Source of the DNA: Arcuatula senhousia | Taxonomy: Eukaryota; Mollusca; Bivalvia; Mytilida; Mytilidae | Assembly: GCA_963971305.1 (NCBI GenBank) | Contig: OZ020306.1 | Coordinates: 69,599,022-69,663,021 of the forward strand | Length of the DNA: 64,000 nt | Direction of reading: 5' to 3' | In this document: one piece after another, positions 11,982 through 23,215 of the stretch | Numbering within the stretch: the stretch's first letter is position 1 | How the letters are laid out: each line of letters begins with the position of its first letter | The notes under the pieces: model-generated | What the model saw: only the letters and a program-made list of their open reading frames with translations | Databases searched by the model: none | What the model was told of the DNA's origin: nothing | Translations under genes and position numbers: made by a program

Positions 11982-14342
11982 TCAATTATTTATAGTATTT
12001 TGTCTTATATAATAAAGATCTTCTATCAGATTACATAAATCATTAATGAATTCAAGATCTTCATTGATCACAAACCAAGAAAATAATTGTGAGTTGTTTA
12101 ATTTTTTTAAATTTACATGCTGTTTTAGTAGTTTTTCTATAAAAGGTTTTCTTTTATGCTCATATGCATTGCATTCAAGCAAAAAATGTACTTCGCTTTC
12201 AATTGAGATATTATTGCAATATTTGCAGATTCTCTCATCCCTTGGCAGAACCTTAAATTTACCATTTTCTAGTACTCTTTCATGTCTTCCTGTTTCTATT
12301 CTAAGTATATGATTACTAGTCCTGAATTTTGCTAAAGTTTTTCTTTTTTCCATCTTAATAACAAGGTATGGTTCAGGGGTGAAATTGTTTTTAAATGTAA
12401 AGTAGGTATCCAGTTTTCCTTCCTTATTAGTTAAATAACCTCTTTTAATCTCTTGCCAAGAATCAAGAAAGTTTCTTTTTAAACATTTAAGTAATTGAGA
12501 TTTGAAACTTCCATGACTTAGCTTCTTACAATATGATAGATCAAGATTTAAAAGTCTAGCAAAAAGCAATATATTGCTGTACCAGGAAGAGCATTGGGGA
12601 TCATTTTTATATTCTTGTAAAGCACATGTAAGTAGTTCTGAAGGTAAGCTTTCAAGTCTATGCCAATACATAAATATGTTACATAGAATATTTAAATATA
12701 AAGGGTATCTACCAAGTTCTGAGAGAACCGCAATATTGGTACACGTTTTAGATACCCCAAGAATATATTTACAAAATTTAATGTTTAGCTTTTCAGGTCC
12801 CCAGTCCTTAAAAATATTGTAAAGGGACATTTCTTTTCTTTTAGGGGTAATATTTATGGTTCCCCATATTTCACTTCCATATAAGGCTATTGGTTTTATA
12901 CAGTGATCAAATATATGAAGAAATGTTTTAATACTAGGATCTGCTGATTTCATATCTTTGTACAGTTTAAAACAAGCTTTCAGACTTTTTTGATATAGAT
13001 GCTTCCTTGCTTCAATAAATTTACCTGTGTTATCTAACATAATTCCAAGATATTTGTATTGTTTAACAGATTCTATAATTTCATTTCCAATATTAAATTT
13101 TTCTTCAATGAGTCTCCCATTATTGTTAAAAATGATAATTTTAGTTTTCTTACAGTTAACTTCTAAACACCAGTCATTACAATAATTTGATAATACATCA
13201 AGTTTGTGTTGGAGAGCACTTTTTGAATCAGACATAAGTACAAGATCATCAGCATATAAAAGACATGGTATGGGTGTATCATTAAGGTTCACTGAATCTG
13301 TCTTTTCTAGCAATAGCTTAGGTAAATCATTGACAAAAAATTTAAACAGGTTAGGGCTTAGTACATCGCCCTGTCTGACTCCTACTTCTGACTTAAAAAA
13401 AATTGTAATTTTGTTTTCGGTTCGTACACATAGTTCATCATTCCAATACATGGATTTCAATATCTTATAAAAATTCCCATTTATGTTAGCCTTTTGAAGT
13501 TTATACATAATTCCAGTATGAATAACCTTATCAAACGCTTTGCGAAAGTCTACAAAGCAAGTATACAATTTTTTACATCCTTTCTTCAGATATTTTTGTA
13601 TGATGCATCTTAACACAAATATGTGATCAGAGGTGCGACATTTCTTTGAAAAGCCAATTTGTGTTTTGTGTATAATATTATTATCTTCTAAATAGGTATC
13701 AAATCTCATGTTCATAATCATATTGAACAGTTTCCCTAAGCTGTTATTGATGGCAATGCCCCTATAATTTTCTGGTTTGTTGGGATCATCAGATTTATAA
13801 ATAGGTGTGATAAAGCTTTTTGACCAATGTAATGGGTAATTTCCAGATAATAAAACTGCATTAAAAAGTTTAGCAATGCTTGAGCTAATATAACTTTGTG
13901 AGGCTTTCAGCATTTCATTACTTATATTGTCCAAACCAGGACTCTTTCCATTTTTTAGCCTCGAGATGGCTTTGTGTACCTCACTTAATGAAATTTTGAA
14001 ATCTAGAGAGGAAAAACTTTTAGGTCCTGCCTCTAAAGTTTGAAGTTTTGTTTTTAGGTCTTCAATTTTTTTCCTAAAATTATTAGATATAGAAGATAAA
14101 TTAGTAAAGTAGTTAAACCAGGTTTCTCCATCTATTGTACATTTTTGTTCATCTCCTTTGGTATTTCTTAAATCATTTACCAGCGCCCAGTACTCTTTTG
14201 GATTTTCAGATTCAAGTTGGTCTAAGCGATTTAAAATATTTTGCTTAAACTCCCTCTTTTTCCTTTTCCTTAACTTAGCATAAGTTTTATTCATCTTAAA
14301 AAAAGAGCCCCTAACTATTGGGTCCTTTGGAAATTGTGACAT
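11982..14342 (-). CDS. Non-LTR retrotransposon ORF2: reverse transcriptase and C-terminal domain
   Basis: This 786-residue open frame copies LINE RNA into DNA at a nicked target. Motifs in order: YKSDDPNKPENYRGIAINN near residues 182-200 (block 1), CFVDFRKAFDKV at 262-273, GVRQGDVLSP at 321-330, the catalytic YADD at 363-366, KTKIIIFNNNGRL near 399, YKYLGIML, then YGSEIWG. A C-terminal RICKYCN with HFLLECNAYE forms a CX2C...HX4C knuckle. The palm aspartates (FVD and YADD) are present and there is no internal stop, so this copy is young or under recent constraint. The ATG used is simply the first in the frame. The true ORF2 continues upstream as endonuclease, offset by one base in a poly-A-rich tract at about 14403-14440. 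Jockey/CR1-like by motif style; exact clade not assigned. Confidence 0.9.
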   Translation of the reverse strand: MSQFPKDPIVRGSFFKMNKTYAKLRKRKKREFKQNILNRLDQLESENPKEYWALVNDLRNTKGDEQKCTIDGETWFNYFTNLSSISNNFRKKIEDLKTKLQTLEAGPKSFSSLDFKISLSEVHKAISRLKNGKSPGLDNISNEMLKASQSYISSSIAKLFNAVLLSGNYPLHWSKSFITPIYKSDDPNKPENYRGIAINNSLGKLFNMIMNMRFDTYLEDNNIIHKTQIGFSKKCRTSDHIFVLRCIIQKYLKKGCKKLYTCFVDFRKAFDKVIHTGIMYKLQKANINGNFYKILKSMYWNDELCVRTENKITIFFKSEVGVRQGDVLSPNLFKFFVNDLPKLLLEKTDSVNLNDTPIPCLLYADDLVLMSDSKSALQHKLDVLSNYCNDWCLEVNCKKTKIIIFNNNGRLIEEKFNIGNEIIESVKQYKYLGIMLDNTGKFIEARKHLYQKSLKACFKLYKDMKSADPSIKTFLHIFDHCIKPIALYGSEIWGTINITPKRKEMSLYNIFKDWGPEKLNIKFCKYILGVSKTCTNIAVLSELGRYPLYLNILCNIFMYWHRLESLPSELLTCALQEYKNDPQCSSWYSNILLFARLLNLDLSYCKKLSHGSFKSQLLKCLKRNFLDSWQEIKRGYLTNKEGKLDTYFTFKNNFTPEPYLVIKMEKRKTLAKFRTSNHILRIETGRHERVLENGKFKVLPRDERICKYCNNISIESEVHFLLECNAYEHKRKPFIEKLLKQHVNLKKLNNSQLFSWFVINEDLEFINDLCNLIEDLYYIRQNTINN

Positions 14343-14905
14343 AAGGTTGGACTTGTCTTGTACAATCTTTTTTATTTTTTCAAGATCATTATCAAACCAT
14401 TTATTCTTTATAATCTTTCTTTTCTTTTTTTTTCTTTTTCAGTGAAACTTTACAGACTTTCTCAAATATGGAGTGAATATTATCTGAAGCATTGTTTATG
14501 CTTTGTTCATCAAGGTTTATGTCTTGTGTTAAAAAATGATCAATTTCCTTTTTTATTGCAGGGTGTGTAAAAGATTTCTGAAATTCTACAATACTTTCTG
14601 TATTCCATTTGTACCTCAATGGGAAGTCTTTTAAATTAATATTTTTATCTTGAATTGTATCAAAAGATGCCAAGATTCTAAAGGAGGTTTTGCTATGGCA
14701 GTCTGAGAAACTTGGTTGAAAATCAGATACATGAAAATATAAAATGTTGTTCAAAAGATTTTCTGATACAATTACATAATCGACTACACTACATCCATTT
14801 GGTTTGTAACATGTATAACTGCCTGTACAGTCTCCAACACATCTACCATTTAATATACGCATCTTATTACTTATACAAAATTCAATAACATCTTTCCCTC
14901 TTGTA
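14343..14905 (-). pseudogene. LINE-1 endonuclease C-terminal fragment, frame-shifted to the RT
   Basis: Translation of 14862-14401 gives MRILNGRCVGDCTGSYTC, then GCSVVDYVIVSE and FSDCHSKTSF. This is the end of an apurinic-like endonuclease: the conserved SVVDYV (SxIDYV) strand, followed by an SDCH in place of the usual SDH. The same frame extends upstream of the methionine as RYKRGKDVIEFCISN before the truncation point. The N-terminal catalytic half is missing. At the other end a run of A and G bases (about 14403-14440) shifts the frame by one before the reverse transcriptase frame, which reads KIIKNKWFDNDLEKIKK upstream of its ATG. Confidence 0.8.
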
Positions 14906-14910
14906 TCTAC

Positions 14911-15222
14911 AACATAGTAATAAAATAAGTTCCATATACAAACAATACAAATTTATGAGCAACAATGAAAAAGTAAAACTTCTACTCAATAACAAGTTTT
15001 CATTTGTACTGAAGATGTCTTCCAACTTTATATCAAACTGTTTAGAAATAAGAAACCACAAATTAATATAAAACCAATATATATTTACATTGTAAATTGT
15101 CTTAATTTCATCATCATTGTGTTTATTATACTTTATTATATATATACTTCTATTATCCATTGTGCCTAAACCAATTATTGTAATTGAGTTCGAGCAATAA
15201 ATAAATTGAATTGAATTGAACA
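14911..15222 (+). mobile_element. LINE-P fragment 3: ORF2 C-terminus and 3' end
   Basis: A plus-strand frame reads NKISSIYKQYKFMSNNEK, then SSNFISNCLEIRNHKLI before a stop near 15074. This continues the DDFNK that ends at 11752 and aligns in style with the C-terminus of LINE-1. An AT-rich 3' UTR follows and the element ends in ttgaattgaattgaaca. This shows that LINE-1 split LINE-P. The minus-strand 113-residue frame here is a shadow. Confidence 0.7.
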
Positions 15223-15780
15223 TAATGAAAATTTAAAACTATTAATTCTAAAAGACAAACTGTTTATCCTCCGAAAAAAAGTCATGACAGAACAGTTATT
15301 CTTTGAAGTGTGCATGAAAACTGCATTATCAAAGAAAAAATAGAAAAAAGACAGACGTGGTTTGGAATCTGTCGTCTGGACCTTAATCAAATGATAGTAT
15401 AAAGTCAAATTGCTTCGATTCCACTAGACGTTTTCAACCTGTCCATAAAATTGTAGAAAGAAATGTTTTATTTCGGAAACCGTCCTTTAGCAAAACAAAT
15501 ATATATCGTCCCTGTGTGTGTTAAAATCGGATACACCTCGAGTATACAGTAAAGATATACTAGTATATTTAACTGAGTACCACTTTAAAATAAGAAAAGT
15601 CGGCAACCTATTTTTTGTTTATTCTGTGAGTAGTAAACAAACCTTTAATCAAGATTCACAAGAAAAGCCCTTAAAATTCGTTTCACAGTTTAAGATATTT
15701 ATTGGCACAAATACTTTATTCGTTACAGTGACAAGTTCTATGCCTCCCGACAACATTTAGAGAGGCATTAAGCTTTACTC
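15223..15780. other. Non-coding, no gene recognised
   Basis: Short frames only (for example plus 15518-15760), with no recognisable motif. Confidence 0.4.
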
Positions 15781-16075
15781 ATGTCCGTCCGTTCGAATTT
15801 CTGCCAAGCTTTCTTCAGAAATCGTACATGAAAATGATTTCAAATTTGGAAGGGGGCCGTTCAGTATCACAGACTGTATGCCCTAAGCGACTTCCAGACC
15901 TGTCAAACTTCTACTTTGTTGTTGGGACTGGGTCGGTATGAAAATTTATGTAAAAATGATTTGAAACTTGGTAGGATAGCTCAGTATCACAAACTACGTC
16001 CCAAGCGACTTTCGGACTTGTTGGACTTGTACTCCTCATTTAGGGCCTAGTGAGGACATTCGTGCCCCATTCCTT
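15781..16075. repeat. Two diverged tandem units of about 122 bp
   Basis: Two collinear units share a form of atgaaaatgatttcaaattt, cagtatcacagactgta, and ccctaagcgacttccagacc. The second begins about 122 bp after the first. It resembles outlying members of dispersed core-repeat elements. Confidence 0.6.
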
Positions 16076-19000
16076 CTTTATATGGTTATATAAATAATAG
16101 TTATATCGACAACAATAAAAAATCCATAGTTTAGTCAGTCAGTGATGAGGGTTTAACGACCAATCTTACACATAGACTATTGCTAACTGCCATAGCATGA
16201 TCGCCAGACTTTGATAAATTATATATTGCTGAACGCCTACTTCACATTTCTGTTCGGTTGTTTTTATGTTTTGTGTTTCCTTGTGCTGTTCTTGTTCATG
16301 TTTACCGGTTTTGTCGTTGCCTTTTCGGACTTTTGACACTAGAATGCCCCTTTGGTGCCTCTGCTTATTTACAATCTTCTATTGGTGCTTCTTACTAGCT
16401 GCCATACTGATCGAGCTTGTATCGATAGATCTAAAATGACCAAGAGTTGATGGTCCTGGTTCAGGATCTAAGTCTTTAACGTTAATGGTGTCCCAAGGTT
16501 TAAATCTTAAATGTCCAGATCCGATCTTTTAGCATTTATTAGACTTATAAGAGTAGCTGAACTTGTGCGGTTGGCGTATCGTATGATTTTGTTCTACATG
16601 AATGTAGCCAGGTGACTTCGTTTAAGTTTGTGGGTTTGGGCTTTTTTTTGCTTAGGTTATGTGCTCTAAAACCTTAGCTCAAGTCCACTGCTTTTGAGAG
16701 AACCGCCTTTGCACAGGATTGTTTCTTAGTTAAACGTATGTCTTTGTTTGAATTGCCGGTGAATAACATCTAAAAGCTACGAACCATCACTGATATGATC
16801 GTTCCTCAATTAATCTGCATGCGATAGTTGATCAAACCGTATGCCCTCACCTGAATAAGTTGATATTTGTCTCTTCTCTGTGGTACTTGTTTCAAACCTG
16901 GTTTGGTTTGCGATTTCCTTTGGATGCTGAACATGTTAAGAGAGCTGGTGACCATTTTGTCTTTGACAACAGTAACTCAAACTTCGAAGTTTGGTTGATA
17001 GTTTCATATCTGATGTAAAATGCGATTTTTATAAATATAGTGCACGGATCGGGAAAATATTGTTTAAGCATACACTAGAATATATAACAAATGAACGAAT
17101 TTCTACATATGTAAGAATAGAATATTTTATAATGTGATAGCAAAAAAAAAATCCAAGAACATTTTGTTATATTAAACATATGTTATATGAACACCATCGG
17201 TACACAGTAAAGTCGACCATTGTTTGATAGTGCAGCAATTTAGGGAGGAGTGTTCAATAACTTATGTGACTTAATACTTGTCTACAGAGTACTTGTTTTA
17301 AATATTATTCTTGTTGGATTTGACGTATTCTAAGTATAAGAAAAGCTCCAAATCAGTGATTGGTAAAGATGATAGAAAATAACACGCTGTCAGGCCATGA
17401 CATGGGTATTTTATAAATGTAATGGTCTTCATAATTTTTGATAAAATCTTTGTTATAAGTTATCAAAAATACGTATACACTTTGAAAAATAGTTTGGAAT
17501 TAGTAAATACGAAAAACTGGTATATTTATGCAGAACTTCCGGAATAAACATAGAAATTTGAAACAATGCACCTAGAAGAAAAAGGGGCATAATTCAAGCA
17601 GTAACAGAGTTATGACCCTTGGTTATTTATTCTGTTCGTTTGGTATTTGCTTAAAGTATCTTAAAACATTTAAGTTTAAAAACAATCACAATCCTCTAAT
17701 AAAATATAGGCATAAACTTCGAAATTTGACGAAAATTTGAATGCTGACAATTTGACCTTTGACCTCTGATCACAGACTTTTGCACCACTTGTAATTTTTA
17801 CGACCACTCAAAATGAATGGGGTAAGAATTAAGCTATCCAAAAAGGTATGATTCAGCCGTGTGTCAGGGTGGTTGATTAAAATTTGAAATCTACACTCTA
17901 AGTCACTGCACTATAAGTCAAACAAGAGTATTTACCTGACCTATTTACGTGGTTTTTTTTCTCTTAATATTTTATCATTATTTGGGGGGGGGGGTAAAAT
18001 ACGCATCCTAATTAAAAAACAATGAACAAAGAACCCCAAAATCAATGCCTTTGCATATAAGTGTAAGTTCACGCCAAGTTTGTGACCCACTTGTAAAAGA
18101 CGTAGATCTCATGACCATCTATTGTTTACGGTTTCCTGTTCTCCGTAACGAGTTTCCGACACAAGGAAAACATTACTTATCGATAACAAGCATATATTTT
18201 TTTCCGCCAAGATTTACCGCCTAAATTTTGAATGTTTTGTAAGGATACAGACTGCGTACCCATGTGTTTATATCATCCCAGCAATTTGTAGGGATACAAC
18301 CGATCGCCTTGTAACCTTGATGGAAGGTCGATGCATTCATATTAAATCCCTCTGGATAAAACCAAAGTCTTAGAACTGGTAAAATCTACTAATATTTATG
18401 CATATAGGTTTCATGCTATTAAATTACTTTAATTCAGTCAGTTATTCAATAATATTCTTAATTGTTTAAAACCTCAGATTATTTTTCCAGACAAAGATTA
18501 GTCTCAGTTTTGGATTGGCGATCCAGTTAGATAGCTTCGTGTAATATGTGCGCCCTTTGATGTTTTAGTTTATTTGACCTTTAGCGCCTCTGGTGAGTTT
18601 TTAACAGCACAAATAAGCCTGAAACCCTCTCTTCAATTATAAGCTTAGAACTTTGTTTTTACTTTGTTTTGTAAACTTGCTTCTTTGATCGCAATGCTGT
18701 GGTACGTTCTTCAAAATTTACCGTTCCTTTGTTTCCCCACCCCCCCCTAATTCATGTATCATCATCATTTCATGTTCATTTTATCATCCTATATAGCGTT
18801 GCACGGCCGTAAAACACAATTCACTCACTTGATCGTAATCAGCAATGGGATGTTTGGAGCGACTTAAAACCTGGTTTAACACACCATTCTATTTGAAATG
18901 TCCGTACCAAGTCAGGAACATTGCGATCTGTAATTTTTTTCCGGTATGTCTTCCATGTTTTGTCTTTTCTCTTGGACGTTGCGATTGATCCTCCAAGTTC

Positions 19001-19523
19001 GGTATTTTGTTATTAACTTTAATTCTTTCTATACCAAACTACTGAAGTACAAATTTAAAACGAAACTTTGACAAATGTCTACGGGACAAACTTAGTAGAT
19101 AGCCAGAAAATCGAATGGCTAGTATAATTTACATGAACCTTAAATAGGCAAAACCGTTTATCTGTTGAAATAGAAGGCAATAAGATGTGGAATATATGAA
19201 CCCGAAACAAACTACATGCATCAGGCTCGCAGTGACAATTGAAAAATCCATGTGGAAAACAGCCGCCCTGGTATAAGGACTTTTAAACTCAGCACAGCAT
19301 CAGAAACTAACTCTAATGAATATTATATACATCTTTTATATTAAAAGCAACATAAATTATATACATTTTAAAGCAAAGCAACGATTAGTACTCCACGTTC
19401 ATTAGGACGGATTGACATTCGGAGATCAAAGGCTGAGATCAAAAGTTAAGTTTGTGTTGTCCAGAAATCAGCCTCAGTGTTTCAAATGTTTTTAAACTCA
19501 TTCGCAAAGTTTTCTCTCACACT
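16076..19523. other. Intergenic, one dispersed repeat, no gene
   Basis: About 3.4 kb without a credible gene. At 16253-16360 lies a dispersed repeat with ttttgtcgttgccttttcgg and acttttgacactagaatg. Relatives occur at about 19790-19910 (inverse), 51105-51195 and 61445-61530 (inverse). A G10 run is at 17982-17993. The remainder is AT-rich, with no tandem pattern noticed. Confidence 0.5.
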
Positions 19524-19614
19524 CTAAGTAGAATTAGTCGCGGAAATCTTCCTGGAATCGCTGGAGTATTCCCGTGGAGCCTTAGTAATGGCCTGTGTGC
19601 TACTTGTTGATATT
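19524..19614 (-). CDS. GPCR gene, proposed terminal exon
   Basis: On the minus strand a pyrimidine-rich stretch ending tttttcattttgcag is followed by 91 nt of open frame in phase 2, ending at TAG (19526-19524). Joined to the donor at 21134 (AAAAG|GTATGT) it completes an AGA codon and reads R, then ISTSSTQAITKAPREYSS, then DSRKISATNST and stop. A Ser/Thr-rich tail with basic residues is what GPCR C-termini carry for kinase and arrestin binding. Phases match exactly and both splice signals are strong. RNA evidence is lacking, so it remains a prediction. The alternative is an intronless gene ending at 21100. Confidence 0.65.
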
Positions 19615-21133
19615 CTGCAAAATGAAAAAATACAAATTATAACGGGTTGTTAACCAGCTTTGTTAAATATATTTTTTCGGTACAAGTAAATGCTTCATCA
19701 AATGTATGATTCATGATTCATATATAAACACCAACACAAACACACACACACACACACTCATATATAAAAAAGAAGCAGAGGAACCAATGGGGCGCCCGAA
19801 AGTCAGAAAGGGCAGAGACAAACCAGCAAACACAAACAAGGACAGGACAACAAAAACAGACAACACAGACACAAAAAAAAACCAAAAAAAACCCCAACCG
19901 AATTTCAATCAACAAAAAACTATGCATTACATAAAACAAGTTGAAAAAAAAATTAATTGAAGGAGCATTTAAATTTTCCAGAAAGTCTTCCTCATCCTGT
20001 AAAGAATTCTAATATTCGACTAAAATATAGACCATCAGTTTATCTTATACCAAACCACAATAGCACAAACAAAGACTTATCGTTATACAAATTGGCCTTT
20101 GAGGTTTGAAGAATATCCAGTTGACACAACTCTTGAGAGGTCAACACGTGTTAAGCTCAAGTTTTAGACAAACAATGACAAAGAAAGGGAAACCATTTCA
20201 ATGAACACTTAATGTACTTAGCATGTCGTGTGTTGCACTTAAAATTGGTTAATTAGATATAAAAATAAAAATGATTATATCTGCATTGTAATTCCATCAG
20301 ATGAATTTATTATTCGCATGCAGCACTTGTCAGACCCGCGTTGGCTAAAACCATCATTTGATTAAAAGTCGTGTGGTTAAAGAGCCAAGATAACGATACT
20401 GTCAAGTGCAGAACTTACTGTCAAACATGAAAGTGCTAATGTCTATGTTCTGTGATCTAGTATTAATAAAATTAATTGAGTATTCTTTTTCATTTGCAAA
20501 CCGATACAGGTGTTTCTATTTACCCCCCCCCCCAACAACAACCCCCCCCCAAAAAAAATCGAAAAAAAACCCAAAACGATGGCTTCATTGGTAGACAAGT
20601 TTGCGTATCAAGTTCTATTTTTTGTGTTTTACCTAGATAATGTGCGATGAACATTGTCGCCACGTCCTATTTTATATCTATTACAGTTAAAACTTTTAAG
20701 TACTATTCCATATAAGGATCAGGCAGGGGGTGGCACATTGATAATTTCCAATTTTAGATTTTGGGGTATAGATGCATTCATTTTACCATAAAACAAACCC
20801 AATGCAGCAGTTTTTACATTTTAAAATGTAGTTGGTGCCTTAATATCATATAGGGAAAAAATTATGGTAATATCTCCTAAACCTAAGGTCGACTGAAAAA
20901 TTTAGTGGTCAAAACGAAGTTTATTGGGGTAGCTTTACCTAAGTGTTGAATTTTTTTTGTGTATTTATTATTGATGTGCCACCTTATAAATTGTATCTGC
21001 CTGATTCTTAGAAAAAGTAGTTCTTAAGTTCTTAAGTAACTATGCACTACGTCGCTGCAGACCTATATATAGGTATAGTCACGACGTTAAACTCCCCAGT
21101 CAGTCAACTATGCACTGTTTTTGAAATACATAC
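19615..21133 (-). other. Proposed GPCR intron, 1,519 bp
   Basis: Bounded by GT (21133-21132) and AG (19616-19615) on the minus strand. It contains a CA microsatellite at 19738-19757, an inverse copy of a dispersed repeat at about 19790-19910, C-rich runs at 20522-20550, and a fragment at about 21040-21105 (gctgcagacctatatatagg) related to one at 52845-52905. No coding sequence was found inside. Confidence 0.55.
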
Positions 21134-22161
21134 CTTTTATATACATTGTGTGTCAGTTTCATAAGCTCTTTTCTAAACCGCTCATTGGTTGCCGTGTACA
21201 GATAAAAGTTCAAAGCAAAATGTGAGAATTGGAACAAATAGCAAAATGTCCACGCCAGATCTAAGTAACTAACGGACAGAGCATCATCCTTAACGGACGG
21301 TCGAACGTACGAATCTACGATGAAATAAATACAGATGGGAATGGTCGCAACTATGAAATAAGACGTTGTCACAAGCAACATCCAGGTAACTCGTTTCGTG
21401 GAGTTCTGTTTGCTATTGCCGTTGAACTGGTTCGACATCCGTCTGCGCGTTCTGGATAGCTTACTTAACTCGTAGCTGATCAGCGAGTTTAGGATGATCA
21501 TGATAATTGAAGGGAAGATGGAGAGAAGAAGCAAGTCAATGTAAACAAACACCTTCTCGTCGAATTCAAAATATTCCGGGGTCAATGACCCACAATCGCC
21601 TTCTTCATCTATTCCATTTGTCCAAAAGAAATGGAGGTTAACGAGTGCAAGAACCACAGCAATCCCGAGGAGGGAAATCAGGGTCTTCTTAATTGTAATG
21701 TCCTTCAATGCTTTTCTTCTGAGTGGGACAAAAGTCTTGAAAAATCGAATCACGGTGACAAGGACTAAAATCCACGAGGATAACTGCATGGAAAAGTAGA
21801 TCAGAAATAAGCTTAATTTGCAGCTGAATCCGGATACTTTCCGAAGATCGAAGTCGGTCATGTAATCTATCCAGTAACGAGTTAGCCCGGTAATAAGAAC
21901 GGTAAGATCGGTGAAGGCCAAAACGAATAAAAGAGTGTATGTAGAGTTTTTGTAAAATCTGAGTTTCACGAGAACGTAAATGTTCAATGAATTTCCCAAG
22001 ATCCCTATCACCAAAAACAAAGGCGAAAAAATTATCCAGAAATATTTTTCTACTTCGGAATAAGCAGATGTATCTACCTCGGAATCGCCTCCAGATTTAG
22101 TGGCGTTTTGTATCGATGCCATGACGGTCGTTCCAACTGAAACCAATGTTGAATTCTCCAT
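21134..22161 (-). CDS. Class A (rhodopsin-like) G-protein-coupled receptor, main exon
   Basis: The exon encodes a seven-helix plasma-membrane receptor, probably for a neuropeptide. An extracellular N-terminus of about 40 residues has N-glycosylation sites (N3ST, N19AT). TM1 carries GNSLN, TM2 LAFTD, and TM3 a cysteine (FSC) and ends VIRFF where DRY is usual. TM5 has the conserved proline (IFPSI), and TM6 ends with IPICIYF. TM7 reads LNFYLY, an NFxxY in place of NPxxY that is common in lophotrochozoan peptide receptors. The loop after TM5 is basic (SRTRRR). The ATG sits in a good context (aaaATGg). Read through, the frame stops at 21100 after 353 residues. I favour splicing at 21134 to the exon at 19524-19614, giving 372 residues. 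FMRFamide- or thyrotropin-releasing-hormone-receptor-like orphans are the nearest style; the ligand is unknown. Confidence 0.9.
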
Positions 22162-22793
22162 TTTGATTGTCAGCCGGTCTTCAAAATGTCGCCGTCTGAT
22201 TTTTTTACAGATTAAAATGTTAAATTTAAAATTTGCTTATTATATGTAAGAAGTCACGTGTTCTAGCTAAAACTTGTAAACAGTTTGAACAACAGGAAGC
22301 GTGACATATTATAAGACTCTTGATTTTTGGCAAGATGTTTTCCGGTTTGAAAGCACGAGGTCACTGCTGGGCGTACTTGATGGACTTTGATATCATGCGG
22401 AAAATGCTTAAACTGTCATCCAGACAAAGTAACCACTAATTGTCTATTTTTAATTTCTATTGCGTACTTACTATTTAAAAAAAATAAATCACTTTTATCT
22501 TTTTTTTTCGAGCACGCCATCATGGCAGGCCAGAGAGTGCACAACTTTTCATCTGTGTTATACATTTAATAGTACAAACAAATGAATATCAAATCATTGC
22601 CCCAATGCATGTAGTAATACAAACAAATGAAAAAAAATCCATAACAAAAACAAAAAAAAAAAAAAAAACCAACAAAGAAACATACAACGAAACAACTAGG
22701 TATGTAAATTAATCAAAAAAATAAATAAATAAATAAACAAACAGCGACACGCCCGGAAGATTTTTACTGTTACCGCAATTATTACTTTTTAAA
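22162..22793. other. GPCR upstream region
   Basis: Upstream of the receptor ATG (minus-strand gene) there is a CACGTG E-box-like palindrome at about 22255-22260 and a TATAAT-like stretch near 22305-22312. No clear core promoter can be assigned. The rest is A-rich and non-coding. Confidence 0.35.
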
Positions 22794-23215
22794 CAAGAGG
22801 CTCCCATGCAGGAGCCTGAATCACTCACCTGGTCTTGAAGCTATAAGAGAATATTAGCTATATATACCCTTATAAGGGGTCATCTGACAACTTCCACCCA
22901 ATGGAGACTTTTGTAGGGCCCGTGAAGCTGATGGTTTAAGCAAACAACATCATTTTTCTATCTGCAATAATTTCATTCTATGAAAACACGAAAAAACGCC
23001 TTTTTACCTTGAAAGGGTCATAACCCCTATAAAAGGTCATTTGACAACTTCGGATCGACCCAAAAGAGACTTTTGTAGAAATCAATGAGCTGATCATGAA
23101 GGTTTAAACAAGCAACAGCTTTTATTTAATGGTTTTTATTTCTTAGGGAAAAACATGAAAAAATGCTATTTTTGACCTTTGAACCCTATAAGCCAAAAAC
23201 CCTGGGGACCATTAA
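22794..23215. mobile_element. Reversed, shortened copy of the 155 bp core-repeat element
   Basis: It begins aagaggctcccatgcaggag and ctgaatcactcacctggtct, the inverse of the right end of the element at 7890-9276, including the hairpin. About two core units follow, with ccttataaggggtcatctga and gacttttgtaggg. The other end is lost. Confidence 0.7.

Larger units (their letters stand above)
11753..14910 (-). mobile_element. LINE-1 (this window), 5'-truncated non-LTR retrotransposon
   Basis: The element covers the end of an AP-type endonuclease, a complete reverse transcriptase and C-terminal domain, and a 3' UTR. On the minus strand it ends in an AT-rich tail of taaat-type repeats (11753-11790). 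It sits inside LINE-P: LINE-P coding sequence stops at 11752 and resumes at about 14911. aataaa-like sequence on both sides is a probable but AT-confounded target duplication. The 5' end is cut within the endonuclease, as is usual for target-primed reverse transcription. Confidence 0.85.

Noticed and set aside
12046..13470. Plus-strand frames opposite the LINE-1 reverse transcriptase
   Set aside because: Shadows of the intact minus-strand ORF, with no motifs.
14882..15223. 113-residue minus-strand frame
   Set aside because: It is antisense to the LINE-P C-terminus and 3' UTR, which is supported by sense homology.
19706..19960. Basic 84-residue frame
   Set aside because: Starts in a CA microsatellite and covers a dispersed A-rich repeat also present at 16253 and 61445; lies in the proposed GPCR intron.
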